Positions 24,020-30,000 of a stretch of 30,000 bases of DNA are shown in pieces (within the stretch, counting starts at the first letter, position 1; each line of letters begins with the position of its first letter). Below the pieces are notes generated by a model that was given only the letters and a program-made list of their open reading frames with translations, ran no database searches and was not told where the DNA came from. Made by a program: the position numbers and the translations under genes. Source of the stretch: Stramonita haemastoma (lineage: Eukaryota; Mollusca; Gastropoda; Neogastropoda; Muricidae); contig CM060318.1 of NCBI GenBank assembly GCA_030674155.1, forward strand, positions 86,471,065-86,501,064. Reading direction: 5' to 3'.

Positions 24020-26179
24020 CACGACTCAGCATCTGCAGCAAGGAATACAACGACTTTTATCACCATTGTGTCACCAGTCAAAAACATTGATTGTCTCTTA
24101 AATGCTTGAATATAGTGTGAATTTCTAGGCTGCCGAGGATAAAATCGGAAAATATAGACACAAACAGACACATTATATGCGAAGGCATCAGGTGCACTGA
24201 CATAAAGATGAGGGTCATTTGTTTTTAGGAGATACTTTTCCCACAGAAAATGACCTAACCTTTACTAGTGCCAGAAGTTCGGCCAGTGATACTGTGAAAA
24301 CATGAAACCTTACAAAACAGGCACCAGAGAATGGTATCACCTCAGTCAAATTATTCCTGGGAGTGATGGACACTGTGTAAATGTTAATGGCTCCTGTGAA
24401 CTCACAACACTATATCTTGGACACACTCAGTCCGGGTTTCAAACTGCCAGCAGTGTTTCTTCTGGTGTTTAACTGTAATTTTGAGTTGCTTCTGTCCGGA
24501 GTTTTGGTTGCAGCTTTTGATGCTAGTCACTCAGACTCAGCCGACTGCAGATGCCCTATCAGTAGGAACGGGCACAGATTAGGTTATAGTTATAATGTGA
24601 TAAAGCTTCTGTTGCAAGACTATTCATAGTTAAAAGTGTACATAGACAGGGGTAATGTGATATCACAGGCTTATAAGAGAAACAAAGCTTTCACATTTTC
24701 TATATTATAAATCATAACTCAATCAAAATAGGTGACACAACTTTTGAGTGTAGCACGTGACAGTGGACACAAATTTGGAATGCAGCATGTTGGATCTACA
24801 TTTGACAAAATTGCATTCAAGGGAAGCAAAGTATATTGAGAATGAGATTTCATTGTCTTCGTTAACTTTATATCATTTAGTAGCTGCATTCCTGTTTCAA
24901 ATGTATTTTGCATGCACGTTTATGCATGTCACTGTTTCCACCTCCTTGTTCTTATGTATCGTTCTATCTCTGCTTCAATCTTTTCTTGTGGTAATTTAAT
25001 CAATAGCCGGAATAAGCATAGTTTTCCACACATCCAGAGAGTCTGAGAGGCAATGCAGGATATTTACTCTTTGTCTAAAGTGCTACATAGTTTCATGAAA
25101 ACAAATAAATTGATCAACTCAAATTGATTTATTGTGTTCTCCTCACCCCACCTGTCGGGTTACAGGTATTATGTCAGCCGCCACCGCACCCGCTCAGACC
25201 AACACAATATTATCTTTGCATTATTCTGTTCAGGCCATGGCTTGCCCTGCTGACCACAGGTTCTCATGTCACGGGATTCTGCATTCTTAATCACGAGAAA
25301 CTGTCAAGTGAATCAGTGACAACAGACATTAATGAAAGCCCTTTGTAACCTATTGCTTATTTCAAGTGATTGTAGCAGGTAACAAGAACATCCCTGATAT
25401 TCTGTGGCCTGAGGGCAACCTGGGTTTTCTTAGAAAGCAACGATGTCAATGTACACATCAGAGTGGTGAAGTGAGAATTGGTCTCTACCAGCATAGAAGA
25501 TAACGGCATAAGTAACGGCCAGCCTTCCAAGACTGCCAGTATTCCAACAACCTCGCGACATTCTGCACATTCAGTGGCACTTGAGGACTACTAGCCAAAG
25601 TCAGTTGTAATGCTACATAGTTGAAAGACAGTGAAAACGGTTAATGGGTGTTCACCTTTTCGCAGTGTTGATCTGTGAAGTAGTCAAGGACTTTATTAGC
25701 CATATGACAATGTGAAGGAAGATAACATAAATGTTTGCATCCCTAATTACCAAGTACTAACATTTATACAATTACTTTGCAGAATGGATAGTGTTGTTTG
25801 GAAATAATAAACCAAAGGTCAGTTTTGTTTCAATGTACAGCAGTGGTTGCACTACACTACACCTACAATAGTTGGTAAGCTGTCAAACTTTGAAAAGTCT
25901 ACGTATCATCTGAATGTACAGAAATGTGAAAAAGTACTTTGATGTCTGCAAGGAAAGAGACTTTTGAAAAAAAGTATCGCTGTGACAAAGCATCCCTCAA
26001 ATTCTGGAATTCTAGATTGGAACTAACTTGACACAGTGGTTTTTGCAATTAACACGTTTGGAATAGTGTAGTAACATGGTCAATGGAGAGCCCGAAAAAT
26101 AAGATCCCCAGCTCCATTCTATCTCTCAGAGAAGGCTACAATCAGCGCTTTGGTAACACTTTTTATACTCACTCCAGAA
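24020..26179. other. Unique spacer, no supported feature
   Basis: About 2.1 kb without arrays. Open frames up to 82 codons (24381-24629 +, 24757-24999 +, 25124-25348 +) carry no motif I can name. No tRNA-like boxes or inverted ends were found by eye. Confidence 0.4.
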
Positions 26180-26455
26180 TCACTGCTGGCCCAGGTCCCC
26201 CACATTGATGACAGCCATCCCGTGTGTGCTCTGTTGATGTTCTGCTGTTAAAAGCTTCGTCAGGTCAGGAGTCCAGCCCTCACTTAGCAGGCAATCTGCC
26301 ACAGCATCATTTCCTGGCAACCAGTCTGGTTCTAGTCTGTTATCTGATAGTCTGCTATCTAATTGTGTAATCCGCGCTTTATCAAATAATTGCGTGTCTT
26401 TTACCCTGTAAAGCATATAATTATTGGAAGACAGCCAATAAAATGGCTTATCTAT
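26180..26455 (+). mobile_element. Possible retroelement 3' end with a short (TATC) tail
   Basis: The right end, AGCCAATAAAATGGCT at about 26432-26447, can form a small hairpin (AGCCA/TGGCT) and is followed by TATCTATCTATC. This is a layout seen at 3' ends of some non-LTR elements. A 78-codon minus-strand frame overlaps it (26180-26416, with DWLPGNDAVADCLLSEGWTP); I cannot assign it to a family. No second copy is in the window, so this call is tentative. Confidence 0.25.
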
Positions 26456-26529
26456 CTATCATCTCATCATTTACTGCCATTAATATAAAGCAAACATTAG
26501 TTCTCACTAGAATGTTTCTGTTACCTGAT

Positions 26530-26655
26530 AAAAAAAAAAGGAAAATAAAAGGATAGGTGATGCACTTGTAGCGACGCGCTCTCCCCGGGGAGAGCAGCCC
26601 GAATTTCACGCAGAGAAATCTGTGAGATAAAGTGGTACAAAATAAAAAAAAGAAA
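26530..26655 (+). mobile_element. 5'-truncated second copy of the tRNA-Ser-type SINE
   Basis: Aligns with 21845-21985. Shared are an A-rich lead-in, TGCACTTGT, the palindrome CTCTCCCCGGGGAGAG (26579-26594; CCCCGGGG core in the other copy), and a 28-base block at 26594-26621 identical to 21925-21952, then an A-rich tail. The tRNA head and middle body are absent, as expected for incomplete reverse transcription. It lies in the same orientation as the complete copy. Confidence 0.8.
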
Positions 26656-28239
26656 ACAAAATAAAATGATACTCTTTCAGTCACTGCACACTTACGAATC
26701 AAACAAATATCTTGTTTTGTGTAAAGCGAGATAGAATGATATCATTAGAAAAAGTTTAACAGAGAAAGGTACTACAGATAGCTGTTTCAATTAGATAAGA
26801 CATGACTTGTGTGTTGGCAGGTAACCAGCTTTCATTAAATTCTTTATCTCTTATTTTGCAGATAATAGAATAAGCACTAATGTGCTTTTATAGATGCATA
26901 TATAAATATCAACTTTTTAATATATCTAAAGACTTAACGTACTGTTCCCGAGAACATGCTGTTTTGAAAAGTTTATTATCCGTTCTCACTGGCACAGATA
27001 AGCTATCCACGCAGCTCCCCACCATGGACACTGTTTTTAATGTATAACGGGATCGTTCACTGTGTGAAGGTGCCTCATCATTATTGAAATGACATTTGTC
27101 TATCATCACATTGTCCTCCTATAAACTATTATCACTTAAAACCATGTGTTAACTGCATAGCATTAGAGAAATAGACTTTTTTAAACCGTAGGCATTGTGC
27201 TCTTGGCATTGATGTTTGTATAAACTAATCTCTTTTTAAGTAATCTGATTGAGATGCAATTATTACATAATATCACAACTTATTTCCTACGATATAGATA
27301 TTTTATTGAACTATCAAATACAAGTGGTTGTGAGTTATCATTATATCACGATAGGGATTATGATGATAGCTTAATTTTTATTGACATACCTCTAGAAAAT
27401 TCATTCTTGTATTGAAACGTATTACACTAGCATCAAAAAATAGGCTTATGCTAAAAATTTTAACAGACAAAATGTAGGAGAGATGCAGGATCAGTCTAGC
27501 CACAAAGCTGGACAGTCTACTATGCTGTAACATTTCAACACTGCTCTGTATTTTGTAAAAGTGAGGCTGAACAAGAAGTCGTCAAAACAAGGTCCTTTCT
27601 CGCAGCTTTTCCCGGCAAGACTGTCCTATTCTAATAGCAAATCAAGGAGCCAAACACATATGACTTTTCCACACCTGGCCTACAATCTGTATTTATTTTA
27701 GATGAGGGCCAAAACTAGTGTTAAAAAAACCTAATAAAAAAGCCAGACCAGTGTATCTCATAGTATCTCTTCTAAAGTGAAATGTTCAAATAAACACACG
27801 TTACACGTGGGATGGAACAATAAACGTGTGCCGGGCCACCCTGAAGGAATGTGTGATGTTTCTCTGCATCAACACCACTGTTTGGGAATGACTGGCCCGT
27901 AACCAGCCAGCTTGGAAACCCCACCTACACGTTGAAAGCAAACAAATATGATGCCTGACACACAGCACTGTGCAAGCCTGTGCACGTCCGGGATGGAGGA
28001 GTATTGGTGGCTGATTTCACACCTGCATGCCCGATTTATTGAAAAATGATCCACACCCACATCGGCCTTACCAGCTGCATCCAGTTTGCAAGCTAGACAT
28101 GTTAACATCCGCAAATAACATGAAGAAAAAAAACGAACTAATTCATGGACAACCCACTTCCTCCATTGCCACCACCTCTACAACAACCATTACCACCACC
28201 ACCAAAAGCAATACTGACAACAACTGTAAAAAATAATTT

Positions 28240-28241
<2 letters not shown>
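26656..28241. other. Unique AT-rich spacer
   Basis: No gene is seen. A short GC-richer patch at about 27800-28080 contains CACGTG (E-box palindrome) near 27806. An isolated 6-mer is weak evidence for regulation. Confidence 0.4.

Positions 28242-28316
<75 letters not shown>
28242..28316. repeat. (GT)n array
   Basis: A perfect GT run followed by TTTGTTTCTGTGTGTGTGCTTGCACACATGCGTGTG. H/T frames on the minus strand are artefacts. Confidence 0.96.
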
Positions 28317-28318
<2 letters not shown>

Positions 28319-30000
28319 TTTCTGTGTGTGTGCTTGCACACATGCGTGTGAACTGACTGATCTAACTAGTCAAAAACTTGGCTGACATGTAAGCAATTAG
28401 ACAATCAAGCAAACCTGCATGCACCAGTGTCTGATGAAGAAAGGATCATACTGACAAACAAACAGGGGAGAAAATCAGATTGGCCGGTAGGCAACAGCCA
28501 GGGGATTAGGTAAGAGATGCTGTAGCTTCATTGTTCAGAATCTTTTGTTGGGGTGAATTCTCTGCTGTGGTAATCCCCCTGTATTATGGCTGTTGTATCC
28601 ACTGAGGTCAGGGAACGGTCATGAATTGTGGTGCAGCAGTGCAAAGGCAAAAGTGACCAGAAGGAAGACAAAGTGAATGGCAACAGAGCAGGGGAGAGCA
28701 TCCATCTTGTCAGCCAGGTCATCCATTTCAGCCTGAGGCTGCAGCAGTCAGCCACAGTGCAGTGCAGGCTGCGGAAAATGTCTGGGTAGTGTGGAAAGCT
28801 GTGGCTAAAGGCAATGATCTGTTTTATGAGTACTCTTGATGCTCTTTTAAAGGATGAATGCAGACTGTATGATTTGTACTTATTTAGATTAAGTTGGGTT
28901 ATTTCATCATTTAGTTTCAAAGTATTGGTATGTGCTTGTAGAAGAAAAAGGTATCAAACTGACTCACCTTCAAACAATAGTTACATAGCGTATGAAACAC
29001 AATTATTTCAACCTCCATTGCTACAGAGTGAAAAACGTCAGCCGATAAACCTTGTAATTCTCATGTAACTGCTCCTAAACGTGTGTATAATTGTATTTCT
29101 GTGATGGAGCCTGGTAAATTAATGAGAGGACTTCTTTTTTTATTTTTGGATTAGCTAGTTTGTCGATCTTTTGATGCTTTACTTCAATGTGTTAGAAACC
29201 TAGACATCAACAAATCTTATCTGACGTCAACGGATCACATGGAAAAGCTAGCATGCATCAACACTAAGGAAAAGTGTCATTGAATGTTAGTGATGATCTT
29301 TTGCATCCTACAGTTGTATATACAGCTGTTTTATAAACATCATGCAAATTTGAGATGGGTTCGTTTTGATATTTTGTCATTACAAAAATGTTAGACATCC
29401 TACAGTTGTATGCCTAACTGTTGTTATAACCTAAATATGACTCAGTATCCCAGCCTTGGCATAGAAATACCTTCCACATGTACAGCAGACAAAAAAGATA
29501 TTAAGGGGGAGATGCTTGTTGTTTGTACCCCTGTACTAAAATCAGTTTTCCGAACTCAGGCAGTGGCTTCTTCAGATACGGAACAGTGCCCTTGGCATTG
29601 AGGGAGGGGCAGAAGGCTTTATATTTGTCTATTTATTACTTTTGGCAAGAGATTCAATTTTCCTTTTGATGCCACAACGCCAGATCTTTATAGAAAAACA
29701 CACACGCGCTATTTTTATTTAGATAAAAGCAAAGATTTTCTGCAGCATGCCTTACATAGCTCACATTCCACAGGCCTCGTATAACAGCTCAGTATTTGTT
29801 CAGCTTTGCCTTCATGCAAAAATCTCTAATCCCCCTTACATCCAGAGCCATCTATTTTGCTAAAGCTGATAGTATGGTCTTTGGCTAGTTTGAGGCTGAC
29901 ATTACCATTTACTAATGTGACTTTCTCAGAGAGCCTAGCCCTACCAAGCTAAGAGAACTAGTTGATAATTTCTCAGGCAGGGGGCTGGTTTTGTACTTGT
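28317..30000. other. Unique spacer to the window end
   Basis: No supported gene. A 130-codon minus-strand frame (28528-28920) is the longest non-repetitive frame in the window. It has no visible domain, signal peptide or repeat, and a frame of that length can arise by chance in 30 kb. A short direct repeat pair is listed separately. Confidence 0.4.
29304..29427. repeat. Pair of short direct repeats, 92-bp spacing
   Basis: CATCCTACAGTTGTAT occurs at 29304-29319 and at 29396-29411. Each copy is followed by a related but diverged stretch (CAGCTGTTTTATAA and TAACTGTTGTTATAA). It may be a small local duplication or the relic of an insertion. Confidence 0.7.

Noticed and set aside
21827..26702. 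Two minus-strand frames (21827-22030 and 26448-26702) that share the peptide RFLCVKFGL.SPG
   Set aside because: The shared peptide looks like a conserved protein family, but it is the antisense of the SINE 3' block shared at 21925-21952 and 26594-26621.
28528..28920. 130-codon minus-strand frame, the longest not made of repeats
   Set aside because: No domain, signal peptide or composition suggestive of coding. This length is possible by chance in 30 kb.

Overview
This window looks like intergenic or intronic DNA from a repeat-rich animal genome. The best fit is a marine lophotrochozoan, probably a gastropod mollusc. That assignment is an inference from two things: tRNA-derived SINEs whose body and tail resemble elements common in mollusc genomes, and very long, often perfect, di-, tri- and tetranucleotide arrays. 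I found no host protein-coding gene I can defend. The long open frames are almost all read-through of microsatellites (poly-T/D/Y/V/A/H/S/L/K/R frames), and the remaining short frames show no recognisable domain.

Layout. 1-1900: a compound (ACT)/(GAC)/(CTG) array and a roughly 480-bp (CTTT)-type pyrimidine tract. 1914-6980: the most unusual part. A first unit (1914-4207) carries a (GT)n, an (ACT/CTG)n, a retroposon 3' tail and a (CA)n. Next comes a broken LINE reverse transcriptase whose 5' piece (4208-4500) is inverted relative to its 3' piece (4507-5126). A second, shorter, deletion-rich version of the first unit follows (5127-6980), and LINE-like peptide motifs are still visible inside it. 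7000-9045: more microsatellites. 9045-9740: a GC-richer island. 11008-11772: a large GATA/GACA/GATG array followed by (CTTT)n. 12049-12118: a tRNA-like SINE head. 13023-13724: a two-state minisatellite. 14329-14741: a candidate MITE with 15-bp inverted ends. 15549-16115: a retroposon tail and a degenerate L2/CR1-like RT. 16358-16648: a complete SINE with a perfect 12-bp target duplication. 16822-20764: (GT), (CTGT), (GA) and (AC) arrays. 20935-21985: two more SINE-like elements. 23661-24019: a large (CTC)/(CAC)/(CAT) array. 26530-26655: a truncated second copy of the 21569 SINE. 28242-28316: a (GT)n.

The window has no operon-like or functional gene set. What links the features is retrotransposition (LINE enzymes, SINEs that use such enzymes, a non-autonomous DNA element) and slippage-driven array growth. 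The most notable observation is that 5127-6980 reads like a base-level hybrid of the 1914-4207 locus and the continuing LINE. This suggests either a haplotype or consensus artefact in the assembly or a very unusual duplication.
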